Under the pieces are notes generated by a model. The model ran no database searches. It had not been told where the DNA came from and saw only the letters and a program-made list of their open reading frames with translations. 64,000 bases of DNA, from positions 3,162,001 to 3,226,000 of the forward strand of contig OZ246983.1 of NCBI GenBank assembly GCA_965232595.1. Reading direction: 5' to 3'. This document shows positions 25,361-33,835 of this stretch, piece after piece; position 1 is the stretch's first letter, and every line of letters starts with the position of its first letter. A program made the translations under genes and the position numbers. This DNA comes from SZUA-309 sp965232595 (GTDB lineage: Bacteria > Pseudomonadota > Gammaproteobacteria > Pseudomonadales > Azotimanducaceae).

Positions 25361-26503
25361 TTGAAGTTCGGCATTTTCTTCGAGTTGTCCACACCGCGGC
25401 CGTTCAGCCCGGAAGTGGAGCGAGCCGTCTACCACAACGCGCTGGAGCAGTGCCGACTGGCGGACGAGCTCGGTTTCGATCACGTCTGGGCGGTGGAGCA
25501 TCACTTCCTCGAGGAGTACTCACACTGCTCGGCCCCCGAGGTCTTCCTGGCTGCCGTTGCCGGGCAGACGGCGCGCATCCGGGTCGGCCACGGTGCCGTC
25601 GTCTGCGTGCCGGAGATGAACCACCCGGTTCGAGTTGCTGAGCGGGCGGCGGCTCTGGACATCATTTCCGGCGGTCGGCTCGAGCTCGGCACCGCCCGTT
25701 CTTCCACCTGGACGGAACTCGGCGGCTTCGAGGTGAATCCGGACGACACCAAAAAGACCTGGGAGGAGTTCGTTCGGGTGCTGCCGCGGATGTGGATGGA
25801 GGAAGAGTTCGAGTGGCAGGGCAAAGCCTTCTCCATGCCAGCTCGCAACGTGCTGCCGAAGCCACTGCAGGATCCGCACCCACCGCTCTGGGTCACGGTT
25901 ACTTCGCCCGGCACGGAGCTGGACGCGGCGGACCGTGGCCTCGGCTGCCTGGGCGTTTCAGCCGCGGGCTACGAGGAGCAGGAGCGGCGGACGAAGGAGT
26001 ATCACAAGCGGGTGCAGGCCTGCGATCCGGTGGGCGGGATGATCAACGATCAGGTGCACACCATGAACTTCCTCTACTGCCATGAGGACTATCGGCAGGC
26101 CCGGGACGTGGGCGTGCCCATGGTGACGGCCTTCAACGTGGCCAACGCCCATCTCTACTGGACCCGTGAGGCCTACCCGACCCGGGCCTACCAGACTCTG
26201 GGCAACGCCGGTGCCGCGATGAAGGGGAAGAAGCCGCCCGCCGACGATCCGAGCGTGGCCAAAGGTCTGCCGGAAGGGGTGGGTGTGGGTGACCCGGATC
26301 ATCTGATCGCAACCATCAAGCGTTGGGAATCGATCGGCGTTACCGGCATCAACTTCCTGCTCAACGCCATGGAGATGATCCCTCAGGAGCAGGTGCTCGA
26401 GAGCATGCGCCTGTTCGCAACGGAGGTGATGCCGCAGTTCCAGAGCGTGGAAGACCGCAAGCGCGCCGTCTACACCCCGGCTGCCGTACGAGGGGTGGCC
26501 TGA
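25361..26503 (+). CDS. LLM-class flavin-dependent oxidoreductase (luciferase-like)
   Basis: 380 residues from a TTG at 25361, with AGGAG about eight bases upstream. The bacterial luciferase-like TIM barrel is recognisable: MKFGIFFELS start, ADELGFDHVWAVEHHF, LDIISGGRLELGTARS and a late GDPDHLIATIKRWESIGVTG. These enzymes use reduced flavin or F420 to oxygenate substrates. A flavin reductase is not adjacent. Its stop overlaps the next ATG by 1 bp. Confidence 0.92.
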   Translation: MKFGIFFELSTPRPFSPEVERAVYHNALEQCRLADELGFDHVWAVEHHFLEEYSHCSAPEVFLAAVAGQTARIRVGHGAVVCVPEMNHPVRVAERAAALDIISGGRLELGTARSSTWTELGGFEVNPDDTKKTWEEFVRVLPRMWMEEEFEWQGKAFSMPARNVLPKPLQDPHPPLWVTVTSPGTELDAADRGLGCLGVSAAGYEEQERRTKEYHKRVQACDPVGGMINDQVHTMNFLYCHEDYRQARDVGVPMVTAFNVANAHLYWTREAYPTRAYQTLGNAGAAMKGKKPPADDPSVAKGLPEGVGVGDPDHLIATIKRWESIGVTGINFLLNAMEMIPQEQVLESMRLFATEVMPQFQSVEDRKRAVYTPAAVRGVA

Positions 26504-27240
26504 TGTTGCGGGGCACGGCGGACCTCGAATCGCTGGCGGAAGCCGCGCCCACGGTAGAAGCGTTCAACAAGGAGCCGGTCACGCTGGAAGGGGTGACCTG
26601 CCTGCAGCTGACGGCGGAGATGCGCAACCGGGCGCGGGAGGCGCTGTTGCCGTCCGGGTTGCACCCGACGATTCCGGCGGCGCTGTCGCTGCAGGCGTTT
26701 GACGTCTCGAGCTCCCCTTGGGGCGCGTTCGCCTTTGCCTTGGTCAGGATTTCCTGCCGCAGCGGCGTGCGGGCCCGTGGCTTTACCCACGCCGCCCTCG
26801 TCAGCAGCGAGGCTGCCTGCGCCGGGCTGCGCCAGAGCCTGGGGTTTCCGGCCGCTACCGGGCTGGTCGAGGTCCGGCACGGCTACGACGGCGTCAGCGT
26901 TCGGCTCTGCTCAGCGGAAGGCTCGCTGCTCGCCCAGGTGGAAGCCATCGATCCGGAACCCATGGGCCTGGACGACGTGCAGTACACGGGCTCGATGAAT
27001 CTGGCGCACACGCCGAACGGCTTGCGCCTGATGCAGGTGGAGATGAACACGAAGCCCAGTCGGGTGGAGCGGTTGAACGCCCGGCTGGAAGCATTCAACG
27101 GCAGAGGGTTTGGCGATGAGCGGCTGCAGCCGGCTCGGGTGATCGCCGCATCGGTGGTATCGATGGATGTTGAGTTTCCGCCCGTTCGCTTCGTCTGCAA
27201 GCCGGACGAGCTGGCCTTTACCGGCACCGAGGCGGTCTGA
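26503..27240 (+). CDS. acetoacetate decarboxylase-like fold protein (tentative)
   Basis: 245 residues from the ATG that overlaps the LLM stop. The second half has alternating strands and a GLVEVRHGYDGVSVRLCS section like acetoacetate-decarboxylase family proteins, and such proteins occur beside LLM and SDR genes in catabolic loci. I do not see a clear counterpart of the Schiff-base lysine environment, so a decarboxylase reaction is not claimed. No signal or membrane segment. Gene position, between two TGATG-type junctions, ties it to the operon. Confidence 0.6.
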   Translation: MLRGTADLESLAEAAPTVEAFNKEPVTLEGVTCLQLTAEMRNRAREALLPSGLHPTIPAALSLQAFDVSSSPWGAFAFALVRISCRSGVRARGFTHAALVSSEAACAGLRQSLGFPAATGLVEVRHGYDGVSVRLCSAEGSLLAQVEAIDPEPMGLDDVQYTGSMNLAHTPNGLRLMQVEMNTKPSRVERLNARLEAFNGRGFGDERLQPARVIAASVVSMDVEFPPVRFVCKPDELAFTGTEAV

Positions 27241-28058
27241 TGCCGCTCGCCGGAAAGGTTGCGATCGTCACGGGCGCCGGCCGTGGCGTCGGGGCAGCGA
27301 CAGCGCTGCGCCTTGCCGAGGCCCGGGCGCAGGTTGTGGTGAACGATCTGGATGCAGAGGAAGCCGAGCAGACCGTTGCCCGTATTCGTGCGCAGGGGGG
27401 AGAGGCGTTTGCGGTGCCTGGGGACATCACGGCCGCCGAATTTCCCGAAACGCTGATCTCGGCAGCGCTGGATGGTTACGGCGGCATCGACATCATCGTC
27501 AACAACGCCGGCTACATCTGGAACGGCGCGATGCACAACCACAGCGACGAGCAGTGGCAGGCGATGCTGGACGTGCACGCCACCGCGCCCTTCAGAATTC
27601 TTCGCGCGTTCGCGCCTTGGCTTCGGGAAACCGCCAAAGCGGAGATCGCCGAGCGCGGCGCGGCGCGCTGCCGAAAGATCGTCAACGTTTCCTCGGTTTC
27701 CGGGACTATGGGGGCAGCCACCCAGATCGCTTACTCGGCGGGCAAAGCTGCCGTTGTCGGCATCACCAAAACCCTGGCCAAGGAGTGGGGGCGCTACAAC
27801 GTCACCGTGAACTGCGTGGCGTTTGGCCACATCGATACCCGGCTGACCCAGGCCTACGACGGTGAGCCGCCAAGCATCGACGTGGCCGGCCGATCCTATC
27901 GGGTCGGGCTGACTGCGGCGCAGATCGAAGGCGTCCAGCAGTCTGCTGCCCTGGGTCGCAGCGGCAGGCCTGAGGACGGCGCGGGTGCGATCTATCTTTT
28001 CTGCCTGCCCGAGTCGGACTACGTGAGCGGCCAGGTGCTGACCTGCGCTGGCGGCTGA
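27240..28058 (+). CDS. short-chain dehydrogenase/reductase (FabG-like)
   Basis: 272 residues. VTGAGRGVGAA at about 10-20 binds NAD(P), NNAG follows, and the triad is Ser in NVSSVSG with Tyr/Lys in YSAGK. The C-terminal LGRSGRPEDGAGAIYLFCLPESDYVSGQVLTCAGG is typical of 3-oxoacyl/alcohol dehydrogenases. As fourth gene of the operon it would oxidise or reduce a hydroxy intermediate of the CoA-ligated substrate. It starts within the preceding stop (TGATG). Confidence 0.92.
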   Translation: MPLAGKVAIVTGAGRGVGAATALRLAEARAQVVVNDLDAEEAEQTVARIRAQGGEAFAVPGDITAAEFPETLISAALDGYGGIDIIVNNAGYIWNGAMHNHSDEQWQAMLDVHATAPFRILRAFAPWLRETAKAEIAERGAARCRKIVNVSSVSGTMGAATQIAYSAGKAAVVGITKTLAKEWGRYNVTVNCVAFGHIDTRLTQAYDGEPPSIDVAGRSYRVGLTAAQIEGVQQSAALGRSGRPEDGAGAIYLFCLPESDYVSGQVLTCAGG

Positions 28059-28123
28059 AAGCCGTCCCGGCGCCATCTAAGCCTCTGTTTTTACGATAGA
28101 TTTCCAGTTTCCGATCGACGCGC

Positions 28124-28151
28124 TTGATATGCAGCTAAAAAGCTGCATAAT
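28124..28151 (+). promoter_or_regulatory. sigma-70 promoter of the arsR-SRPBCC operon
   Basis: TTGATA (28124-28129) and CATAAT (28146-28151) each match consensus at five of six positions with a 16-bp spacer. The predicted start is near 28158, about 50 bp before the arsR ATG. The first operator dyad fills the spacer. Confidence 0.7.
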
Positions 28152-28178
28152 CCTATATGCAGCAAAATAGCTGCATAT
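28128..28178. promoter_or_regulatory. tandem inverted-repeat operator, probable ArsR-family binding sites
   Basis: Two perfect dyads: TATGCAGCT/AGCTGCATA (28128-28136 and 28141-28149, 4-bp gap) and ATATGCAGC/GCTGCATAT (28155-28163 and 28170-28178, 6-bp gap), centred 28 bp apart. A degenerate half-site AGCTTCAT follows at 28184-28191. The first sits between -35 and -10, the second downstream of the predicted start, as expected for autorepression by the adjacent regulator. Confidence 0.8.
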
Positions 28179-28207
28179 CAAAATAGCTTCATGTACAGGA
28201 GCAGCAG

Positions 28208-28528
28208 ATGGACCAGGAAGATGCGGTGTTTTCCGCCCTCGCCGATAGAACGCGACGGCAGATGCTGGATCGCCTGTTCGACTCACCAGGCATGACCTTG
28301 AACGACCTGGTGGCGAACCTCGGCATGGCGAGGCAGTCCGCCAGCCGACATCTGAAGGTGCTGGAGGCGGCTGGGCTGGTTGCGGTGAAGTGGCAGGGCA
28401 GGGAGAAGAAGCATTTCCTGAACCCGGTGCCGATCGTCGAGATCGAGCGACGCTGGACCGCGAAGTTTGCCCAGGACCGATCCGAAGCGCTCTTGAACAT
28501 GAAGCAGCAACTGGAGGAAGGGCAATGA
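28208..28528 (+). CDS. ArsR-family winged-helix regulator
   Basis: 106 residues, preceded by AGGAG. The winged helix is clear: FSALADRTRRQMLDRLF, recognition helix region MARQSASRHLKVLEAAGLVAV, and the wing KWQGREKKHFLNP. The usual metal-binding ELCVCDL motif is absent, so it probably belongs to the non-metal subgroup often paired with SRPBCC/AHSA1 genes. It most likely represses its own operon through the inverted repeats upstream. Its stop overlaps the next ATG by 4 bp. Confidence 0.92.
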   Translation: MDQEDAVFSALADRTRRQMLDRLFDSPGMTLNDLVANLGMARQSASRHLKVLEAAGLVAVKWQGREKKHFLNPVPIVEIERRWTAKFAQDRSEALLNMKQQLEEGQ

Positions 28529-28989
28529 GCACAGAGCAGGTATTCGTCACCATCATCAACGCCAGCCGCGAGGCGGTCTGGGAAGCGCTGACCACCGACA
28601 CCTTTACCCGGCAGTACTGGCACGGTACCCGGGCCAGGAGCAGCTGGCAGCCTGGATCGAGGGTCGACTTCCTGGTCGACGGCGACGAGGTCGGCTGCAC
28701 CGGGGAGGTGCTGGAGATGCGCCTGCACGAGCTCCTCTCGTACACCTGGTCGTTTCCGAGAAACCCGCTGGTCAGCGAGGAGGCGCCGTCCCGGGTCAGC
28801 TTCAGGCTGGAGACGATTGGCGACGAGAGCGGCGGGCAGACGGCAACCCGGCTGACCGTCGTCCATGACCGGTTTCCAGAAGGCAGCCGCATGCCGGAGA
28901 TGGTCGGGCCTGGCTGGCCGCTGGTGCTGTCCGGCTTGAAGACGCTTCTCGAGACGGGTAAAGCCGTAGATTACAGTTCCATGACGTAG
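28525..28989 (+). CDS. SRPBCC (AHSA1-like) domain protein
   Basis: 154 residues from the ATG overlapping the arsR stop. Pattern: INASREAVWEALTTDTFTRQYWHGTRARSSW, GEVLEMRLHELLSYTW, then TRLTVVHD and a C-terminal GWPLVLSGLKTLLETGK helix, typical of AHSA1/START-like proteins paired with ArsR regulators. The fold forms a hydrophobic pocket; the ligand is unknown. Its product might be the ligand-handling partner of the ArsR protein. Confidence 0.9.
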   Translation: MSTEQVFVTIINASREAVWEALTTDTFTRQYWHGTRARSSWQPGSRVDFLVDGDEVGCTGEVLEMRLHELLSYTWSFPRNPLVSEEAPSRVSFRLETIGDESGGQTATRLTVVHDRFPEGSRMPEMVGPGWPLVLSGLKTLLETGKAVDYSSMT

Positions 28990-29047
28990 GCCAGAGCCAA
29001 CGGGCACGCGGCATCCCCCGTAATCTGCGTACCCTCGGCCCGTTGCG

Positions 29048-29103
29048 CCGTCACCAAAGCGTCATACGCCCATCACTCCATTGTCATATTTGCTCCCTAG
29101 CAT
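29048..29103 (+). promoter_or_regulatory. tandem Pho-box promoter (two PhoB-type boxes plus -10)
   Basis: Four direct repeats with an exact 11-bp period: CCGTCAC (29048), GCGTCAT (29059), CCATCAC (29070) and TTGTCAT (29081), compared with the PhoB half-site CTGTCAT plus a 4-bp spacer. The last repeat replaces a -35 box, and exactly 10 bp after it lies TAGCAT (29098-29103) as -10, the spacing I recall for E. coli phoA. The leader to the lipoprotein ATG is about 100 nt and contains a direct repeat TAAAGGTTC (29150 and 29162). Confidence 0.7.
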
Positions 29104-29213
29104 GCGCCGGCATTGGGACACGCCCGTGAGCGGTCCTGTTTCTTGGCCATAAAGGTTCACTTAAAGGTTCTCTACAAGTTCCAAACCTGATATTTCCCCG
29201 GGGGATAACAAAT

Positions 29214-30887
29214 ATGTTCTCTAAGAAAGTCCTGCTGGTCGGCGCGATGGCGTTTCTGCTGGCAGCTTGCGAAGGCGGCGACGTAAACATCAATGCCAAC
29301 GACAACTCCGTGAACACGGATAACTCCGTCAGCGGAGGCGGCGGCAGCAACAACCCTTGCGCTCAGTACACCGATCCGGCAACCCAGAACGTGATTCAGG
29401 GTTCCTTCGACGGTAACAACTGCACCTACGACGCTTCCTTTGTTGGCCAGGGCAACCCGCTGACGGTGGATCTGACCATTCCGTTCATCTCCGGGGTCCA
29501 CATCTTCACGGATTCGCTGTTCGTTGGTCAGAACTGTGTGGACGCTACGGACTGCGCTGGCGCGCCGCCGCAGGCTCCGAACTCGCCCGTCACCGACGGC
29601 AGCGGCCTTCCGGACGGAACGGTGCTGACGATTGCTGCGGGTGCCCGACTGGCGTTCACCCAGTCCTCTGACTACCTGCTCGTCAATCGCGGCTCCCAGA
29701 TCATCGCCGACGGCAGCCCGACGGCGCCCATCATCTTCTCCAGCTTCACCGACCTGGTCAGCGGCACCGTCGACCCGGAAGCGGTTGCGCAGTGGGGCGG
29801 CATGGTGATCAACGGCAATGGCCGCACCAACAAGTGCACCCAGGCCCAGGCTGACGCCCAGGACTGCCACATCGTTTCCGAAGGCCAGCCGTCCAATTTT
29901 GGTGGCAACAACAACGATGAGAGCTCAGGCATCCTGCGCTACGTGCAGGTCAAGCACACGGGCTTCGAGGTGGTCGACGGCGACGAGCTGAACGGCGTTA
30001 CCTTCAACGCGGTAGGCCGCGGCACGGTTGTTGAGAACATCCAGGCCTACTCCACCTCCGATGATGGCCTGGAGTTCTTCGGGGGTGCGGTGAACGTGCT
30101 GAACTTCGTGGGTCTCTACGTCAACGACGACTCTCTCGACTACGCTGACGGCTACGTCGGGACGATCACCAACGCGCTGATCATCCACGGTCTGAACACC
30201 GGCAACCGCTGCATCGAGGCGGACAACCAGGGTTCCTCAGGTGACTGGGACGCCGAGCCTCGTGCGGCTGGCACGGTCAACAACATGACCTGCATCACCT
30301 CGGCCCAGGATGGCTCCATCAGGGGTGATTCGGAAGGCCCGCTGCTGCGTCGTGGCGCCGCCACCGTGCTCAACAACAGCGTCATCATCGACAGCTACGC
30401 ACGCACGCTGCTGGGTCGGTCCGGCAACGAGTGCTCCGAGCTGAACAACCAGCCGACTTACGACGTTGCTGAAGCGAACACGCTGACCCAGTTCGTCAGC
30501 ACCGTGAACGTCTGTGAGGAGCCCGCCAAGGATGACTCTGACGTGCCCGGAACGATCCCCGGTTTCGGCGGCTTCGCTGACTTCGCTGACTGGTGGCTGA
30601 ACGCTCCGAACAACACCGGCAACGTCGTGATCGCTGACTCTGCGAACGCGAACATCGAAGTGCTCAACGGCATCTACACGGCGCCGGCCTTCACTGACGA
30701 CACCGGCGCCGGCTTCACGGTAACCCCGGTTGCGGTGACGGATGGTGCTACCAACGCAAACGGTGACCCGATCATCGGTGCGGTCAGTGCCGACAACGAC
30801 TGGACTGCCGGCTGGACGTTCGGTCTGCGTGATACCTCGAACGGCGGCGCTCTCTGGTTCAACCCTTCCACTGGCGCGGCTCCGTAA
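29214..30887 (+). CDS. cysteine-rich, beta-helix-like surface lipoprotein paired with a TonB receptor
   Basis: 557 residues, with GGGGGAT upstream. The lipobox LLAAC lies at about residues 15-19. The rest is rich in Asn, Gly, Thr and Val and contains right-handed beta-helix-like repeats (for example GSQIIADGSPTAPIIFSS, GILRYVQVKHTGFEVV, VENIQAYSTSDDGLEFFGGAVNVLNFVGLYV). Ten cysteines besides the lipid-bearing one fall in close pairs (QNCVDATDC, NKCTQ..QDCH, NRCIE..MTCIT), suggesting disulfides outside the cytoplasm. No catalytic motif is recognised. It shares a Pho-box promoter with the receptor gene 36 bp downstream and may act as its surface substrate binder. Confidence 0.8.
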   Translation: MFSKKVLLVGAMAFLLAACEGGDVNINANDNSVNTDNSVSGGGGSNNPCAQYTDPATQNVIQGSFDGNNCTYDASFVGQGNPLTVDLTIPFISGVHIFTDSLFVGQNCVDATDCAGAPPQAPNSPVTDGSGLPDGTVLTIAAGARLAFTQSSDYLLVNRGSQIIADGSPTAPIIFSSFTDLVSGTVDPEAVAQWGGMVINGNGRTNKCTQAQADAQDCHIVSEGQPSNFGGNNNDESSGILRYVQVKHTGFEVVDGDELNGVTFNAVGRGTVVENIQAYSTSDDGLEFFGGAVNVLNFVGLYVNDDSLDYADGYVGTITNALIIHGLNTGNRCIEADNQGSSGDWDAEPRAAGTVNNMTCITSAQDGSIRGDSEGPLLRRGAATVLNNSVIIDSYARTLLGRSGNECSELNNQPTYDVAEANTLTQFVSTVNVCEEPAKDDSDVPGTIPGFGGFADFADWWLNAPNNTGNVVIADSANANIEVLNGIYTAPAFTDDTGAGFTVTPVAVTDGATNANGDPIIGAVSADNDWTAGWTFGLRDTSNGGALWFNPSTGAAP

Positions 30888-30923
30888 CTGCGCCCGGTTG
30901 AACCCACCTGATCGAGGAAACGC

Positions 30924-33689
30924 ATGAACCGCAATGCAAACAGACTCCATCCGATTAGGCGTCTCAGCATGGCCATCGCGCTCGCGATGGCCGGCCTGGC
31001 TCTGAGCCAGGCAGCTGTCGCCGAAGAGGCGGAACCGCCAGCAGAACAGGCAGACCCTAACCAGGTTGTCGAGGAAGTCGTGGTGATCGGCCGCTACCGC
31101 GCAGCCGCCACGGACATCGTCTCCGAACGCATCGAGTCGGACGTGCCGATGGACTTCCTGGATGCGGAAGGCATCTCCAGGGTTGGCGACTCGAACGTCG
31201 CCGCTGCGCTCAGGCGAGTGCCCGGCGTGACGCTGGTCCAGGACCAGTTCATCTACGTGCGCGGTCTTGGTGAGCGGTACTCCAGCAACCAGCTTAATGG
31301 TGCCGGCGTACCGTCTCCCGACCTGACCCGAAACGTGCTGCCGCTGGACATCTTCCCGGCAGAGATCATCGACGCGCTGAGCGTTCAGAAAGGCTACAGC
31401 CCGGATCTGCCGGCGGCGTTCGGCGGTGGCAACATCGACATCCGGACCAAGGCGATTCCGGAAGACCGGGTCTTCACGGCCAAGATCAACACCGGTTGGA
31501 ACAGCGAAAGCAGTGACGATGGCGTGTCTTACAGCGGAGGCTCGGACGACAAGTGGGGCACCGATGACGGCACCCGCGAGATCCCGCAGGCGATTGTCGA
31601 AGGTATTCAGAACTACCGTGGCAGCTTCGCGCCGGTCAACATTCAGAGCCTGGCCCGGCAGGCAGGCAACCCGATCCCGCTCGCCCAGGCAGAGCTTCTG
31701 AATCGGCAGCTGGCAACCTCGCTGAACCGGGATCTCGATCTCGAGAGCAAGAGCATGCCGGCGGATTTTGAGGCGGAGATGACCGGCGGTTACCGCTGGT
31801 TCCTCGGCGAAGACTGGGAGCTCGGCTTTCTGGCGATCGGCAGCTACTCGAACAAGTGGCGCAATCGCGAGCGGACCCTGCAGGAAGTGACCAACCCGTC
31901 GCAGTCCTTCACGGAATCGCTCCGGACCATCAATCAGGTTTCCCTGACGGCCGGACTGAATGTCGGCCTGCGCTTCACCGAAGACCACGAGATCAAGTGG
32001 TTGAACATGTTTCTCCGCAGCACCGAGGATGAAGCTTCGGTATCGGTGAGCTGCAAGCAGGGTCAGTTCAATGACTGCGCAACGACCAACACCCGGGAGC
32101 TGCTGCAGGACACCCGCTTCGAGCAGCGTGATCTGGACATCACCCAGTTCAACGGCGTGCACAAGCTCGGAGACGCGACGCTTGATCGCCTGCCTGAGTG
32201 GCTGGGCTGGTTGGAAGGTGCCCGCGACAGCGAAATCACCTGGTTCTACACCGATTCAAAGGCAACCACCGATCTGCCCAACGAAACCCGAACGAAGTTC
32301 GTCGAGACCTTCGATGACTCGGGCAACATCCTCAGCTCTCAGATCCGCAACATCAACAACTCCCTGGAGCTGCGGTACTCGGATCTGGTCGATGAGGTGG
32401 AGACCTGGGGCGGCTCGTTCATGGTGCCCTTCACCGGAAACGCCTGGGATCTCGAGCTGTCCGCGGGCGGCAGCTACAATCGCAAGGGCCGATCTTTCCA
32501 GCAGACGCAGCTGGGGCTGGGTACCTTCAACCCCAACTTCCTGGCGATTGCTGACGGCGACATCTCGGACGTGTTCAGCGACGAGAACGTGCTGAACCCG
32601 CTTTACGGTTACGAGCTGTTTGTTGGCATCGGCCAGTTCGGCACCGAGTCTTACGGCGCAGGTCAGATCACCGACGCCGGTTTCGGTAAGTTCGATCTGC
32701 TGATCAACGATACCTGGCGGTTCTCCGGCGGTGCCCGGTGGGAGAACTTCAAGCAGGTGTCGGTTCCCATCGACTACCTGAACTTCAACGGGCTGCGTAT
32801 CCCGCTAACCACGGAGGAGATCGAGGCTTCAACGATTCAGACCGACGACTGGTACCCGGCGCTGTCCGCCACCTGGATCCGGCCGCAGTTCTGGAGCGAC
32901 GAGTTTCAGCTCCGGTTTGCCTGGTCTGAAACCGCTGCCCGTCCTGATCTCCGGGAGATCTCCACGTCGACCTACATCGATCCGCTCACCGAAGCGCGGG
33001 TGCGGGGCAACCCGAACCTGGTGCCCTCCGACCTGAAGAACTACGACCTTCGCGCGGAATGGTTCTGGGACTCGGGCGACAACTTCACGGCCTCGCTGTT
33101 CTACAAGGACATCAAAGCGCCGATCGAGACCATTCAGGGTGGCGCCACGGAAGACAACATCATCTTCACCTTCATCAACGCGGATACCGCGGAGGTCTAC
33201 GGCCTCGAGATCGAAGGCATGAAGTCGCTCGGGTTCCTCAGTGGCGGCGGCTGGAGTGACGCCTTCTTCATCGCTGGCAACGCGACCTTCAGCGATTCGG
33301 AGGTGCAGATTCCGGAAAACGTAGGTGGTGACATCACCAATCGGACCCGCAGGCTGACCCAGCACTCCGAGTGGGTTGCCAACCTTCAGCTCGGCTTCGA
33401 CTCGATCGATGGCAAGTGGGGTTCCACGCTCGTGTACAACGCGTTCGGACCAAGGATCTTCTTCGCAGGGATCAACGGTCAGGACGATGCCTACGAGCAG
33501 ACGTTCCACTCGCTGGACTTCGTGCTCAGCTGGTTCCCGACGGAGAACCTGTCGCTCAAGTTCAGAGCTCAGAACATCCTCGACGAGACCACTGATATCG
33601 ATCAGAAGAACACGGAAGGAGATACGGTCCGGATTCTCGAGCAGACCGTGGGCACCACGCTGCTGTTCGACATCAAGTACGAGCTCTAG
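30924..33689 (+). CDS. TonB-dependent outer-membrane receptor
   Basis: 921 residues with GAGGAA before the ATG and a signal peptide ending near AVA-EE (about 32). The TonB box is EEVVVIGR at about 50-57. The plug includes VAAALRRVPGVTLV, YVRGLGERYSSNQLNG and the AAFGGGNIDIRT end; the barrel ends in a C-terminal aromatic/hydrophobic strand LLFDIKYEL. It would import a large or scarce ligand across the outer membrane using TonB-ExbBD, none of which lie here. Co-transcription with a Pho-controlled lipoprotein points to a phosphorus compound rather than iron. Confidence 0.92.
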   Translation: MNRNANRLHPIRRLSMAIALAMAGLALSQAAVAEEAEPPAEQADPNQVVEEVVVIGRYRAAATDIVSERIESDVPMDFLDAEGISRVGDSNVAAALRRVPGVTLVQDQFIYVRGLGERYSSNQLNGAGVPSPDLTRNVLPLDIFPAEIIDALSVQKGYSPDLPAAFGGGNIDIRTKAIPEDRVFTAKINTGWNSESSDDGVSYSGGSDDKWGTDDGTREIPQAIVEGIQNYRGSFAPVNIQSLARQAGNPIPLAQAELLNRQLATSLNRDLDLESKSMPADFEAEMTGGYRWFLGEDWELGFLAIGSYSNKWRNRERTLQEVTNPSQSFTESLRTINQVSLTAGLNVGLRFTEDHEIKWLNMFLRSTEDEASVSVSCKQGQFNDCATTNTRELLQDTRFEQRDLDITQFNGVHKLGDATLDRLPEWLGWLEGARDSEITWFYTDSKATTDLPNETRTKFVETFDDSGNILSSQIRNINNSLELRYSDLVDEVETWGGSFMVPFTGNAWDLELSAGGSYNRKGRSFQQTQLGLGTFNPNFLAIADGDISDVFSDENVLNPLYGYELFVGIGQFGTESYGAGQITDAGFGKFDLLINDTWRFSGGARWENFKQVSVPIDYLNFNGLRIPLTTEEIEASTIQTDDWYPALSATWIRPQFWSDEFQLRFAWSETAARPDLREISTSTYIDPLTEARVRGNPNLVPSDLKNYDLRAEWFWDSGDNFTASLFYKDIKAPIETIQGGATEDNIIFTFINADTAEVYGLEIEGMKSLGFLSGGGWSDAFFIAGNATFSDSEVQIPENVGGDITNRTRRLTQHSEWVANLQLGFDSIDGKWGSTLVYNAFGPRIFFAGINGQDDAYEQTFHSLDFVLSWFPTENLSLKFRAQNILDETTDIDQKNTEGDTVRILEQTVGTTLLFDIKYEL

Positions 33690-33721
33690 TCGGCCTGAGC
33701 GCGGCTGGCAAGATCCCCTCT

Positions 33722-33772
33722 GATGGGCATCGGTACTCAGGGATCAACCTGAGGTCGGTGCCCGTCTTTTTT
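33722..33772 (+). terminator. strong intrinsic terminator after the TonB receptor gene
   Basis: A long imperfect hairpin, arms 33722-33741 and 33748-33766 with a CTCAGG/CCTGAG apical stem, loop GATCAA and a GGGCA/TGCCC base, is followed by six T. It separates the receptor from the phosphodiesterase gene. Confidence 0.85.
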
Positions 33773-33835
33773 CGGGGTGGCATTATTTCCGTATTTCTCC
33801 AGAATCTGCCCAGTATCGGGCTGGAAAATACACGG

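Noticed and set aside
30237..32162. Minus-strand open frame of about 640 codons across the lipoprotein and receptor genes
   Set aside because: No domain, spans two real genes of the opposite strand, and has no ribosome site; codon-position bias of the plus-strand genes leaves the antisense frame open.
33773..33835. A separate Pho box in front of the GDPD gene
   Set aside because: No TGTCA-type half-sites at 11-bp spacing are present in this gap, so Pho control of GDPD is not claimed from sequence.
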